Shown piece by piece: positions 20,455 to 32,174 of a stretch of DNA of 64,000 bases. Numbering within the stretch: position 1 is the first letter of the stretch; each line of letters opens with the position of its first letter. A program made the translations under genes and the position numbers. The stretch spans positions 1 through 64,000 of the forward strand of contig NW_025919206.1 of the NCBI RefSeq assembly GCF_907164915.1, in the 5' to 3' direction. The DNA comes from Impatiens glandulifera. Lineage: Eukaryota > Streptophyta > Magnoliopsida > Ericales > Balsaminaceae. Below the pieces are notes generated by a model. That model saw nothing but the letters and a program-made list of their open reading frames with translations, did no database searches and was not told the origin of the DNA.

Positions 20455-22560
20455 GTCAAGATTATATGGGACAGAGAGATCATCACCATTCATTGTGGTT
20501 AGATTTGAAACTCCCAAGGAGAAAACTTGTTTGATGACATAGGGTCCCACCCACTATGGTTGGAATTTCCCTATCGGATCTTGAAGCTCTCGGGTCTTAC
20601 AGTGGACTAGGTCTCCTACCATCACATGTCGAAATTTGACCTTCTTAGTGAATGCTTTCACCATGCGTCGTTGATAGACGTGAATTTTACATAGAGTATT
20701 TAATTATATATCCTCCATAGATAATTTACTGTATCTAGATTTGAGCTAATCCTCTTCAATAACATGAATTTCCAAGAATACCCTAAGCATAGGTATCTCG
20801 AGCTTGACAGGCTGTGTTTCTTCCCTACCATAGACTAATCATAAGGAGTTTCTCATGCTGACGTTCCAACGATCATTCGGTAGCACAACAAAGCCTAAGG
20901 AAGTTTCGCATGCCAATATTTGTATAATTGTGTAGTCTTCTTCAGAATTGAGATCACATTCTTATTCGCAGTTTCAACTACTCCATTACTCTAGGGTTGA
21001 TACGAGAAAGATTTGTGATGCTCAATTTTGAACTCCTCGAAGAGTTCAAGCACTGTTCCCTAAAATGATGGCCATTATCAGATATCATTGATGGGGAGCC
21101 CCATATCGACTGATAAGATTGCCTCAACCTATTTCGTAAAGTAGTCAATAACAATTAGAATTAACTCATGGCCATTATAAGCATGGGGATGTATCATTCT
21201 GATAATATCAATCCCTCATGTAAAAAAACACCATAGAGAAGTGACGTAAGAGTATACTTCAAGTTATCATATATCTGGCACTGATGACATTTCTTGACGA
21301 AATAAATGTAGTCATGCTCTAGTAGTACCAAAAATGGAATATTTTCTTAGAGAGCACCATATCGTTCATGTGTGGGTCACGAATCCCGACATGCACTTCT
21401 TCTATAATTCTCGTAGACTCCGATTGGTCTACACAAAACATGTTTTGTCCATCAAAAGATTGATAGTAAGGAATGCCAACCACAACTAGATTGTTAGTGG
21501 AGAATTGACGAAGAAAACATCGCTATTTCTTCTGGAAGTGTTGAGGATATTATCTATTCTCTATGAATATCTAAATCGGCTCGTACAATGGTTTGAAAGC
21601 AACGTCATCACCGACAACCATTGGTTTCTCAAGATGCGATTGTGCCTCTACTTGATCTTGAGAGGTTTGATTTTAATTCCCTCTAGAATTTGTGACATTG
21701 CTGTAAGTGTAGCTAGAGCATCATCAATTCGGTTTTGGTTCCTCGGAGTGTGTATGTAAATAACACTCTCGAGCTTGGGCAGCATTGAGAAAGATAAGAA
21801 TGATATGGTTTGAGATATTCCCAATTGACTTACCATTCGCCACTCACTTTTGAGATAATTAAATTAGAATCTCCGATGAATTTAAGCCTCTACACTCCTC
21901 ACTCACAATGGAGTTTAATGTCAGCAATGCAAGCATCGTATTCTGCCTCATTATTAGTGACATCTTACTCAAGCTTAACAAAAATATAATTGTAGGTGCC
22001 TAGTAGTTCGATGAAAAGAATATTGATACTATAACCGTGCTTTCCTGACGCTTCGTCAAACATGAGTTTCTAAGAGTTAAATTGAGCATCCATGACTTCG
22101 TCATCTGGGAATGACATCACTTCATCATCGCCTTCAACGTAGATGAGTTGGTCAACGAAGAAATTAGTTACGACACTACCTTTAATAGTCATTTAAAAAA
22201 TATATGTCAAGTCATATTTAAAGATCATCATCATTCACTTAGATATTCGTGGAGATAGAAGAGTTTGTTGGAAGAGAAAATTAATAAGATCAAGTCTAGA
22301 TACTAGCCGAATTGGATGAGCCTGCATGTAGTGGTACAGTTTTTTTTATCACCCAAGCTAATTCCCAACAAAATGTCTCCACAAAGGCATACTACAGCTC
22401 ATACCCTTTCAACCTCTTGCTAATATAGTAGATGGTGACTTTTCATCTATTTTCGTTCTCTTGTGCCTACTTCCCATGGCCGAATTAGTTACAATGAGAT
22501 AAAGAATCAAAGGAAATCTCAGCTTTGGAGGCATACAGATTAAAGGGGACTACAAATATT
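20455..22560 (-). pseudogene. Ruined Ty3/gypsy pol: RT end, RNase H, integrase
   Basis: On the minus strand, many frames pieced together give Ty3/gypsy signatures in the right order. Near 22300-22560: PPKLRFPLILYLIV and HYMQAHPIRLVSRLD (end of RT and its RNase H). Near 21860-22080: an RNase H segment with TNNEAEYDACIADIKL and KFIGDSNLIIS. Near 21280: CHQCQIYDNL of the integrase zinc finger. Near 21120-21190: GIDIIRMIHPHAYNGHELILIVIDYFTK. Near 21070: SMISDNGHHFR. Near 20970: SYQP*SNGVVETANKNVI. Near 20550-20640: GKFQP*WVGPYVIK. RT before integrase marks Ty3/gypsy, not copia; the double RNase H suggests the Tat group. Stops and frameshifts are everywhere, so it is long dead. E2 cuts it at about 22581. 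Confidence 0.85.
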
Positions 22561-22580
22561 TCTTTACCTTTTTGCAGGTA

Positions 22581-24202
22581 TAATAGTAACGGTATAATCA
22601 ATAGAGACGGGAGTCTAGTTATTGATGACAACTTTAGGAAAACGGTTTGATAGAAATCCTGTTAGGGATTTATATCACTTTCCATTCTTCACAAACCTTT
22701 GCAAACTCTTGAAGCGATTGAAGTGCAGAACTGTTTGCTCAGTTTTGAAACTACGAACTAATGAGAGAAGGAAAGACATAATGTAAATGACACAACAAGT
22801 TGTTTATGGATGTTCGGAGCAAACTCTCCTACATCACCCCTTATCTAACAATCAGAAAGATTTCACTATACTTCTTTGAATCAAATACAGTTTACTGGCT
22901 AGCTAACACTCTGTTAACAAAACAGACTTTGTCTAAAATATTTCTCATCTAGACATATTTTTATTCTCTCTCTTGAGCTTGAAGATGATGTACAAATCAG
23001 TAAGTGAGCAAACAACCAAAAATTCATGAGACAGTTCGTCCGTTGTCCTTTGGCATGAATATATAGAAGAAAGTCACCAACGGTCGAATCTTTTGGATGG
23101 ACACGTGGCAAGCGCCCATTGGAAAGCCTCCATAGTACAAGAGTACATCAGGCTTTGAGCACATGGACCGTGGCATTCATTCATTTGATCAGATAGTTGG
23201 CGTACTAGTTTGCACAGATGAGTGGACAGGAGTAGCGTACAACTAGTTGATTGTGGGTAGACGTATTCTAACTTCAAACAGCTGCTGAAGTGAGGCATTA
23301 TACGTGCTCCATTAGACCACCAAGTCTAATAGAGTTAGAAGTCAACGTCTAATAACGAGATCCATTAGACCACCAAGTCTAATGGAGTTAGACTACAACG
23401 TCTAACTACGTTTCAACTTCAGACTTATCTGAAGGAGTTAGATGACAACGTCTAACTTTGCATCCCATTAGACTCATACATCTAATGGAGTTAGACGACA
23501 CGTCTAACTACGTGTCTGTTAGACTACATGTCTAACTACGTATCTTTTAAACTACATGTCTAACTACGTATCTGTTAGACTGCACGTCTAAGTACGTCTT
23601 TGTTAGACTACATGTCTAACTACGTATCTGTTAGACTACACGTCTAACTATGTATCTGTTAGAATGTACATCTAACTATGTATCTGCTAGACTATACGTC
23701 TAACTACGTATCTGTTAGACTGTACGTCTAACTACGTATCTGTTAGACTGCATGTCGAACTACTTATCTGTTAGACTGCACGTTGAACTACGTATCTATT
23801 AAACTGCACGTCTAACTACGTAATAGTTAAACTGCACGTCTAACTACGTATTTGTTAGACCACACGTCTAACTATTTATATGTTAAACTGCACGTATAAC
23901 TACGTATCTGTTAGACTGCACGCACGTCTAACTACGTATCTGTTGGACTGCACGTCTAAATACGTATATGTTAGACTACACATCTAACTACGTCTATGTT
24001 AGACTGCACATCTAACTATGTGTCTGTTAGACTATACGTCTAACATGCAATGCGTCTAATTAGCCTACTCAGACCATGTCTAATTTAGCATAGTTTTAAT
24101 GCACCTACACAAAAACAATTAGATGACTTAACTTCATTCTTATTTAAGTTTTACACATATTCATCATCAAAATATCGTTAGTCAAACTAATTTGACCCAA
24201 CA
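22581..24202 (-). repeat. E2 3' LTR
   Basis: About 1.6 kb. The start (TGTTGGGTCAAA on the minus strand) is fixed by the polypurine tract at 24203-24214. The far end near 22581 is inferred by alignment with the related LTR edge at 63599 and is uncertain by some bases. A minus-strand CTATATAT at 23059-23066 lies beside a 'gaccgttgg' motif, much as the E1 TATA does, and may be its promoter. It contains the 28 bp repeat array. Confidence 0.7.
23530..24045. repeat. 28 bp palindromic tandem repeat inside the E2 LTR
   Basis: About 18 copies of a 28 bp unit: 'acgtatct', then GTTAGAC, 'tgca', CGTCTAAC, 't'. GTTAGAC and GTCTAAC are inverted repeats around a short centre, so each unit can form a hairpin. 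Looser versions with 'ttagacyaccaagtctaat' extend left to about 23300. There is no spacer diversity. Confidence 0.8.
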
Positions 24203-24214
24203 ATTTCCCCTTTT
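24203..24214 (-). other. Polypurine tract (E2)
   Basis: AAAAGGGGAAAT on the minus strand directly before the LTR start. Further purine runs on the same strand at about 24370-24415 (AAAAAGGGGGGAAAGG and TAGGGGGAAAG) resemble the repeated tracts of the other elements. Confidence 0.7.
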
Positions 24215-24439
24215 GGATGATGTTAAAACTTAAATAAAATATTAGAGATGTATAAGCACATTTGTTAATCATCAACGCAAAAGATAGCAAGAGATTATAT
24301 ATTCATATTTTCAAAAGAGTCATAACATGATCGAAAATCTAAAGTTTTACAAAAACAACATAAAATTTTCTTTCCCCCTAAATCTAAGACCAATCGTTTC
24401 CTTTCCCCCCTTTTTAACATCATCGGGAGAGATGGATTC

Positions 24440-25207
24440 CTACTGATCATTTTCGGAAAGAAAGAGTTCCCGGTTTATTTTCTTTTGCTTGAGCCTCCTA
24501 ATTTGGTCATTGTAGTCAAGAACCTTTTGATAGTTCAAGACCCTCGATGATTTAATGAGAATCCCAGGTTCAGAAACACTGGAAATGATATATGGAAGAA
24601 ACATGCTGAGCGGAGCAGCATATCCATGGGATTTCCTTTCAAATATCCCCATTAAATTGCGCAAAATGACCTTTGACCAGTTGATTGTTTTCCCCTTGGT
24701 GATAGCAATCATCATCTCGAAGTCCATCTTCGAGTAATGGTTAGAATATCCTTTGGCCAGAAGGGATCGAGAAATGATGTCGTTGAGTAAGGAGAACTCA
24801 ACTTTTTGAGAGGACTGCAGTCTAGAATTATTAACAGGAACTAGAGTCCCATATAGAAAAGTAACGGAGAAGACAAGCTCCATTTCAGTTAGGACATCCT
24901 TCGAAGATGGGGGGAACTCAGACAGTCTCTCAAATGGAAGGTTGAAGAAACGAGCGATGGATACTTTAGTGAAGGCAACAATATAATCAAATATTTTGGC
25001 TGCGATGAGCACACCATCATATAGCCCATCGTATTTGAAAAGTTCACGAACCATAAGTTCATGAATGACGATAGGGGCCTTGAGGTATTTCTCGAGGCCT
25101 GATGCTCTGAGCGAATCGAACATAGCTACTATCCCAGGAATTTCCATCATGGACACATAGTAGAATTCGACTTGAAGGGTATAAAGGAGCAAGAGAACCC
25201 ATTTCAA
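24440..25207 (-). CDS. E2 single cargo ORF (A/B/C family)
   Basis: 255 residues, open from ATG at 25205-25207 to 24440; an internal Met near residue 20 is a possible alternative start. It carries the full domain seen three times in the other elements: LQVEFYYVSM, ASGLEKYLKAPIVIHELMVREL, FFNLPFERLSEFPP, FSLLNDIISRSLLAKG, FEMMIAITKGKTINWSKVILRNL, HGYAAPLSMFLPYI, and a tail EPGILIKSSRVL. The tail is closer to ORFs B and C, while the short length is like ORF A, as expected of an unduplicated ancestor-like gene. Its position between RNase H and the 3' LTR is the same. It is intact although the neighbouring pol is broken. It starts with hydrophobic residues (VLLLLYTL), a possible weak signal-like stretch, but that aligns with the LQVDF segment of the others. 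Function unknown. Confidence 0.8.
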   Translation of the reverse strand: MKWVLLLLYTLQVEFYYVSMMEIPGIVAMFDSLRASGLEKYLKAPIVIHELMVRELFKYDGLYDGVLIAAKIFDYIVAFTKVSIARFFNLPFERLSEFPPSSKDVLTEMELVFSVTFLYGTLVPVNNSRLQSSQKVEFSLLNDIISRSLLAKGYSNHYSKMDFEMMIAITKGKTINWSKVILRNLMGIFERKSHGYAAPLSMFLPYIISSVSEPGILIKSSRVLNYQKVLDYNDQIRRLKQKKINRELFLSENDQ

Positions 25208-25318
25208 AGAGAGAAGGCAAAGATTTCTTGAAGAATACGAAGAGGCAAATAAAGAACTCTTAGAGAGAGAGTCGAAGATTCAAGAGTGAGATACTCTAAC
25301 CTTTGAGTATGACCGTTT

Positions 25319-25563
25319 CTTAAATAGAGATATGCTGACGTATGGCTATTAACGTAATGAATATATGAAGTGTCAAAAACCTAAGAAACCTATTCCCAAG
25401 AGACGCATCCGTTGAGACAGCTAGCATTTAAGGTTAATCATGAGATAGTGCTATTAATGATAGACGTGTATTGAAAGGTCATCAGACATTTTAGTCACTC
25501 TTTTAACATTGAAAGACATGTATTCAATCCTTTTAAGAGATGACTGTTTATTTTTGGCGGGAA
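25319..25563 (-). promoter_or_regulatory. Putative promoter of the E2 cargo ORF
   Basis: On the minus strand TATTTAAG at 25326-25319 lies 112 bp before the ATG, followed by a CT-rich leader (gactctctctctaag). Further upstream TTTCCCGC (minus, 25563-25556, inside TTTTGGCGGGAAAA of the plus strand) matches the E2F consensus exactly. The arrangement matches the ORF C promoters of the other elements, though the E2F-TATA distance is larger. Confidence 0.5.
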
Positions 25564-26094
25564 AAGTACATAAACAGATACGGTGGTAGTGGACAGTTGT
25601 CCCAATAGCTAGAAGATGAACAGTCTAAGTACATATGTAGTTTGGCGTTTTAATTTACTCTTCACATTCCTTGCCTCTAATTTGGATATGCGTATATTCG
25701 ACGTCGGCGTCTAATCAAGCTTGTATTATAGACAATCAAAAGTCTATCAGACTTTGACCTTCTAATTACGCATAAACACTGCGTGTTAAACGTGTATTTG
25801 GTTGGACCTTCCAATTGCTCTTATCTGATAAACGTCTAAGCATCTATTAGACTTCGATGTATAATCGCGCAGGTTATCAAACAAGACTTTTATCCAATCT
25901 GAGGTGTAGACTGCTTAAGCAAACTCTTGTCCAAGTAGAACTGCTTCTTAGACTACTGATCCATTGGACGTATTGAGACCTTTGCCTACTTGTCTGTCTA
26001 GTTACATTTGAACATGTTCCCCCTCAATTCATGCATAAAAGAAAATCAGTCAAGATCAACAAGTTGTAAGATATTTCTAAAGTGAGAAAACATA

Positions 26095-28196
26095 GTCTCG
26101 GGTAGTGGCTTCGTGAAGATGTCTTCTGTTTGTTGATCTGTTGGGATTTATTTAAGGCGAATATTCTTCTAACTGACATGCTCTCGGATGAAGTGATGTC
26201 TGATTTTGATGTCCTTTGTCTGAGAATACAGAACTGGATAGTAGGTGATGGCTATTGATTGCACTTGTGTTGTCGCTTAAAATTGGAGATTCTTCAGCCT
26301 CAATCTCATAGTCCCTTAGCTGTTGTTGAACCCTCAAGATCTGAGAGCAGTAACTCCCCACAGCAAGGTACTCGGCTTCAGCTGTAGATGTGGCAACGGA
26401 CGTCTACTTCTTGCTAAACCATGAGATTAGACGATCTCCAAGGAACTGACAAGTTCCACTCGTGCTTTTCCTATCTATTTTGTAACCTACATATTCTGCA
26501 TCTGAGAAACTTGTTAAATTGAAATTGGAATCCTTTGGATACCATAATCCCACATTTTGAGTTCCTTTCAAATATTTCAAAATACGTTTAGCAGCAGTAA
26601 AGTGAGAGAGATTAAGATTATCCTGGAATCTTCCACAGACACCAACAGCAAATTGAATGTGTAGTCTTCTGGAAGTGAGATAAAGAAAAGATCCGATGAG
26701 ACCTCTATAGGCAATGATGTCTACACCCTGTCCACCATCATCTTTGTCTAGTTTGCTGGAGGAGCTCGTTGGAGTAGCTACAGTAAAGCAGTTCTCCATC
26801 CCAAACTTCTTTAGTAGCTCTTTGGTGTATTTGTCTTGATTGATGAATGTTCATTTCTCTAGCTGACGAACTTGAAGGCCGAGGAAGAAAGTTAATTCTC
26901 CCATCATGCTCATCTCAAACCTATCCTGCATCAGCTTAGCAAATTTCCTACATAATTTGGGGTTAGTTGACCCAAATATAATATCATCAATATATACTTG
27001 AACAAGTAGAATGTTAGAATCTTTAGTAAATCTAAACAGTGTTTTATCAACAGTTCCAATAACGAAGTCATGATCAAACAAAAATTTAGTCAAAGTATCA
27101 TACCAAACTCTTGGAGCTTGTTTCAAACCATATAAAGCTTTGTCAAGTTTAAAAATATGATTATGTAAAGTATGATTTAGAAAACCAGGGGGTTGCTCAA
27201 CATAAACATCTTCATTTAGTTTACCATTTAAAAAATCGCTTTTCACATCCATTTGAAAAACTTTAAAATTTTTAAATGATGCATAAGATAGGAAGATTCT
27301 AATTGCCTAAAGTCTTGCTATAAGTGCAAATGACTTATCAAAGTCAATGCCTTCCTCCCGTATGTATCCTTGGGTAACTAACCGGGCTATGTTTCTTATA
27401 AATAAACCATCTTTACTAAACTTGTTTCTAAAGACCCATCTAGTTCCAATGATCGATTGATCAGTCGGTCTTGGAGTTTGATGCCACACTTTATTTCTCA
27501 CAAATTGGTTTAACTCCTCATGCATAACATTGATCCAATCTAGATCAAATACTGCTTCACTAATTTTTTTTGGGTTCAATTTGAGAAATAAAGGCGGAGT
27601 TGGCTATTTCATCCATCAATTGACGTCTTGTCTTACGAGGAGAGTTAGGATTTCCGATTATCAATTCTGGTGGATGATTCTTGTTCCATCTGAAGTTGGG
27701 TCCTAAAGGATTAGTCATCTGATCAGATGGCCCCACGTGGTGAGAACTTTAAACATCATGTTAAATAGGAGTTTGAACATTTAGTTGATTCTCAACTAGA
27801 TCATCCATAGGATCAGACGAGGGAATCCATTTATCCAAAGCTTCATCTTCACACACAAATTTAAGATTTGTCGCTTCTAATCTGCTAGCAAGGTCGATGG
27901 GATCAATAGGATTACTTTCAACAGACTCATCACAAACAACATGTAAGGATTCCTCAATAGTTTGTGTTCTGTTGTTGTATACTCTGTAAGCCTTACTTAC
28001 AGAGGAGTAATCCAACATGATTCCAACATCTTCTTTAGCGTCAAAAGCTGTCAGATAATCCTTCCCATTATTATGAATAAAATATTTACATTCAAATACT
28101 TTAAAGTGAGACACTGTAGGGATTCTCCCATAAAACAATTCATATGGTGTTTTGTCAAAACGTTTGTTGATTATCGACCGATTTTGTGTGTAACAT
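26095..28196 (-). pseudogene. pol: E2 pol: integrase end, RT, RNase H (decayed)
   Basis: Minus strand. Integrase C-terminal part from 28196 to about 27760 ([39 protein letters not shown]); RT from about 27579 ([51 protein letters not shown] and catalytic YIDD at 26983-26994); RNase H from about 26540 to 26095 (SFSDAEYVGYKIDRKSTSGTCQFLGD, QTEDIFTKPL). The frame is shared from 27579 to 26152 with stops, and one frameshift separates it from the integrase part. The integrase core is missing because E3 starts at 28197. 25564-26094 is spacer without a gene. Confidence 0.88.
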
Positions 28197-29400
28197 TGTT
28201 AGAAAAATTAAGTAGGTGAATTTTAACCGGCCAGAAAACTTAATTAATCTAAATCTTCATGTGCAGGAACAGATCAAGCCGTATAAACCGGTTGGAGTAC
28301 ATACCAAAGCAATCCGGCTCCAAATGATCAAGTCATTATCAAGAGGAACCGGCTTCAACATCTCAACCAGACCGGCTAGCAAGAAAGTTCTCAATTCCAG
28401 CCGGATCATACTATGAAAAGATCAACCGGAAACCTCGAAATATAAGATGACGTAATATGACGAGATAAATACTCTTTGGGAAAATACAAGAAGATAAGAT
28501 CCGGATCAGAAGCATGAGATAAAAACAATGATGATATGCTTATCCAAGATCCGAATCAACATTCGAATCAGGCAGCCAGAATGTGCATGCTTGCCATGTG
28601 TCCAAAACTGCAAGCCGTTCACGTTATTAGAACCTGACCAGTGGACGCATGCTTGCCAAGTGTCAGAAAGGTGAAACGTGCACGCAACATCTCTGAACCG
28701 GCGTGGCTTCAGAATGACTAATCTTACGGAGAGAGAAGAAAATGACCGTTAGGACATTATTCATTATAAAAGAAAGACGAAGGGTCTTCATTTAATATGG
28801 TTCTGAACATCTTAAGAGAGAGAATGAAATCTCATGCGCGATCCTAAATAGTTGTGTTAATTATTGAAAGCGTTGTTGTTGTATTGAATCATTGTATTAC
28901 ATCAGAGTGAAGTGGTGTAACCGGCGAGTAGCGATTAAGGCTCGTCCGACATTGTGTGAGTGTTGTAACATTCAAGTTAGTAGAAATCCTTCTCATAATC
29001 TGAGAAGTAGGGGTGACGTAGGAGAGTTTGCTCCTAACATCCATAAAAAATCATGTCTCTTGTTATTTTCTTTGTTTCCGGCTCACCTACTACAAACCAA
29101 ACTATTACTCATTTCAAATCAAACCAAAACATAATCCTTGTCCTTAACCAAACCAGACTATCTATCTTGTCTAACCGATCCCTTATAAACATCATCCAAA
29201 TCTTGCGTGTTGCTTCAAACTGAAATAGACATTTCCGCCCTTGAACCCGGTTCAAGAGTCTGTGACAGTTTGCGTACTGTTAAGAACGGTTGTAGTCTTT
29301 AACCGGACTATCACCAATCAGAGCGTGTGATGTATTGTAAGCGGTCACCCTTCCAAAAAACCGGAACTCCTGTCCTCCAAGGGCGATCCCGATCCTAACA
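28197..29400 (+). repeat. E3 5' LTR
   Basis: 1,204 bp, TGTTAGAAAA...GATCCTAACA, bounded on the right by the PBS. TATAAAAG at 28765-28772 is its likely promoter. The first 565 bp are repeated at 63034-63598. Its sequence differs strongly from the E1 and E4 LTRs but it shares the ACCGG-rich style and the 'ggggtgacgtaggag' block. Confidence 0.92.
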
Positions 29401-29402
29401 AG

Positions 29403-29414
29403 TGGTATCAGAGC
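29403..29414 (+). other. Primer-binding site (E3)
   Basis: TGGTATCAGAGC, complementary to initiator-Met tRNA, two bases after the LTR end. Confidence 0.9.
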
Positions 29415-29445
29415 GAGGTTCTTAACACTCAAGCAACTGAAGAAG

Positions 29446-31298
29446 ATGAGAAGCATGACCCACAATGACAAGCCACCGATGCTAAACAGTGAAGCGTTTA
29501 GCAGTTGGAAGAAACAAATGTACCTACATCTGATTATGCTGAATGATGAGATGTGCAGAGTTCTGAAGGAATGATCGATAAAGATCAAAAAGGAGATAGA
29601 TGCATGGACGACTGAAGATCGAAGAAGAAGTAACTTGGACAACCATTGCATGAGACACATCTAGACAGCTATAGACGACAACACACTGAACAAAATCTCA
29701 GATTGTCAAAATGCAAAGGAAGCCTAGGAAACGATCATTCAGATCCATGAAGGAAATGAAAGAACAAAAGAAAACAAAATCATGGTGGCAACTCAAAAAT
29801 ATGAGAACATTAGGATGAAACCGGGAGAAAACATGAAAGAATTCAGCAATCGGTTCACAAGTGTGGTCAACGAGCTACAAACACTCGGAAAAAGATATGA
29901 CAACCGGGAGATAATCATCAAAGCCTTAAGATCACTACCGAGGACATGGGATATCAAGACTATGGTGATGAGGGATTCAAGAAACCTCGGGAAGATGAAG
30001 TTGCACAATGTGTTTGAGGATCTGAAAGTATACGAGTTCGAGATAAAGTCTCGAATCGAAGACGAAGCATCAACGTCAACCGTAACCAGAGCTCTGGTTA
30101 CATCGGTGGAACCGGCGATCCATGTATATACCGTTCCGGCTCCAGTAAAAAACGATGACCAGATCAGTGAAGACGTGATGACGATGCTAGCACATAAATT
30201 CGGGAGATTAATGAAGAAGAACCAACCACCATCTAACAACAGTTTTAATTATAACTATATTGATAAATCCAATAAAAGATGTTATAACTGTGATGGTTTT
30301 GGACATTTCAGGTCGGAGTGTAGGAAATCGAGAAGAGACGACCGAAAACTGGGAAACAACTACCAAAACAACAACTATCAAGGCAACAACTATCAAGGAA
30401 ACGACTACCCGAGGAATGGCAACCAAAGAAACGACTACCGAAGGAACGATAACCAGAAAATCGATGAAGGAAAAGAAATTCAAAAGGCACTCATCGCATC
30501 CGATGGTGGAAGCGACTAGGCATATTCCGACAACGACAATGATGAAGAAAGAGTAACCTACTTCATGGCAAACGACGAAGAGGTATTTGATTTCTCTTCT
30601 GATGAATTTACTAAGGAAGATCTGATTTCTGCATTCAACGAAATGGTCGCTGAGTTCAGAAACATATCTGCCTATATACCGACCCGGTTAGAACATGAAA
30701 CCGGAGAGTCAAGTGGAACTACTGGTGAGCCATGCGAAACCACGGTATATGAACCGGCTGGACTATCCTTAGAAAATGAGGAGACAGTTCAACCGGTAAC
30801 CGAAGAAAATGATCGAACACAATATATTACGGCTGCTTGGGAAAGATCCCGTGAAGCCATAAATCAGATGTGCAAATATAAACGACACCCTAAATGTAAA
30901 TTTGGTATTGAATACAAAGGAAACAAATCCTCCAAATCAATTCACTCTAACGGGATGAAACTCACAAAAGACAATCTTCCTTTCGTAAGATTTGTCAAGA
31001 GCTCTTCAACCAACAATGATGCAGAATTGTCATAAAACCGGAACTAAAATATGTAAGTCCAACTGACTTGGAGAAATTGTTGCATCCTGAGAGAAGGAGA
31101 GCCAACCGGTCAGGAGATACAAAAAACAAAACACGTGTACCTCAAACTAATCAAAATCCCTCATCACCACGACACAAGGCACTCTTGGGAAAACAACAAG
31201 AGGTTAATCCAAACACTATTAGAACCATTACCGGGAAAGTGATCTGACTTATCAAAGTCTAGATCCCAAAGGGACTAATCAACCACGGACCCAACTGA
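29446..31298 (+). pseudogene. gag: E3 gag (several stops and a frameshift)
   Basis: Starts at ATG 29446 (a second in-frame ATG at 29455). It has the same plan as E1 gag: FSSWKKQMYLHL near residue 20, a helical capsid-like part, and a zinc knuckle CYNCDGFGHFRSEC at residues 279-292. Then comes an Asn/Tyr/Arg-rich run with repeats of NNYQGNNYQGN and RNDYRRND not found in E1 or E4, an acidic tail, and GPN before the final TGA at 31296-31298. In-frame stops occur near 29572 and in the next 170 bp (mostly at former Trp or similar codons) and at 30517, and the frame is lost after 31035. Its last 20 nt overlap pol exactly as in E1. Confidence 0.85.
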
Positions 31299-32174
31299 AT
31301 GTGGGTACCAAAAAGGTGTAAATATTCCTTTTTTGCAGGTTAGGAGAAGCAACCGGCTAAGGAACTCAAAATGGTATCTGGACAGTGGATATTCAAGATA
31401 TATGACCGGTAACAGTGGACTACTAACCGACATTATTCAAGAAACCGAAGCAATAATCACATTTGGTGACAACTCAAAAGTTAGAACTGTGGGCAAGGGT
31501 AAGATTGTTCATGGTAACCTGTCTATAAATAATGTATTGTTGGTAGAAAACTTGTATTTTAACTTGTTAAGCATCAGTCAAATGTGTGATATAGGATACA
31601 AGTTTGAGTTTCATAAAAATGCATGTTTAGTTAAAAATCATCAAAATGACATTTTACTAATCGGAAACCGGATAGGGAATATTTACAAAGTTGATTGGAA
31701 AACTAAGATTGAAAACCCTGTATGCATGATAGCTGGAAACGATCCAAACTGGCTCTAGCACAAACGACTAAACCATTTGAATTTTAAAACAATAAATTTC
31801 ATCTGTTCCAAGGAATTAATTTACGGTTTTCCAAATGTCAAGTTTTCAAAAGACAAAGTATGTGTTGCATGTCAAATGGGTAAAAAAATAAAATCTTCTT
31901 TTAAAAGTAAAGGAAACCATCAATCCGAACGATGCTTAGAACTCTTGCATATGGATCTGTTTGGTTCGGTTAAGGTAATAAGCATAGGAGGCATGCAATA
32001 TACTATGGTAGTTGTTGATGATTATTCTAAATTTACTTGGGTGACATTCTTGGCTTCTAAAAATCAAGCAACACCAAACCTGATTAAACTGATTTTGAGG
32101 ATACAAAATGAAAAATCCATTCGGGTAAACAAAATCAGAAATGATAGAGGAACCGAATTTACAAATAGTAATTT
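31279..32174 (+). pseudogene. pol: E3 pol, 5' part: protease and first half of integrase
   Basis: Open in the +1 frame from 31279. Protease with WYLDSG (intact active-site triad) near 31371, then FGDNSKVRTVGKGKIVHGNL. The integrase zinc-finger region (CVACQMGKK) follows a TAG at 31756-31758 where E4 has Trp. The catalytic core is present up to HMDLFGSV, VVVDDYSKFTW and IRNDRGTEFTNS. It is cut by E4 at 32174 in the middle of a codon, and the remainder is at 54103. Confidence 0.88.

Larger units (their letters stand above)
22581..28196 (-). mobile_element. E2: minus-strand copia element, 5' part cut by E3
   Basis: Read leftwards: integrase C-terminal part, RT, RNase H, spacer, one extra ORF, polypurine tract and 3' LTR. 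Gag, protease and integrase start are not in the window to the right of 28196, where E3 begins. It sits in the Ty3 relic. It is a different family from E1, E3 and E4: a longer LTR with a tandem repeat, no excess of ACCGG words, and one cargo ORF instead of three. Confidence 0.8.

Noticed and set aside
23530..24045. Regular 28 bp palindromic repeats that superficially resemble a CRISPR array
   Set aside because: Units are directly adjacent without unique spacers, lie inside a plant LTR, and no cas-like gene exists. It is a tandem repeat.
28916..29037. Shared 'ggggtgacgtaggag...ctccgaacatccataaaa' block in the LTRs of different families as a separate gene or ncRNA
   Set aside because: It is at a constant place near the end of the R/U5 part of each LTR and is best taken as a conserved LTR motif.
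29280..29660. 126-codon minus-strand ORF across the E3 LTR-gag junction
   Set aside because: It spans LTR, PBS and the gag start on the wrong strand and resembles nothing; a chance frame.
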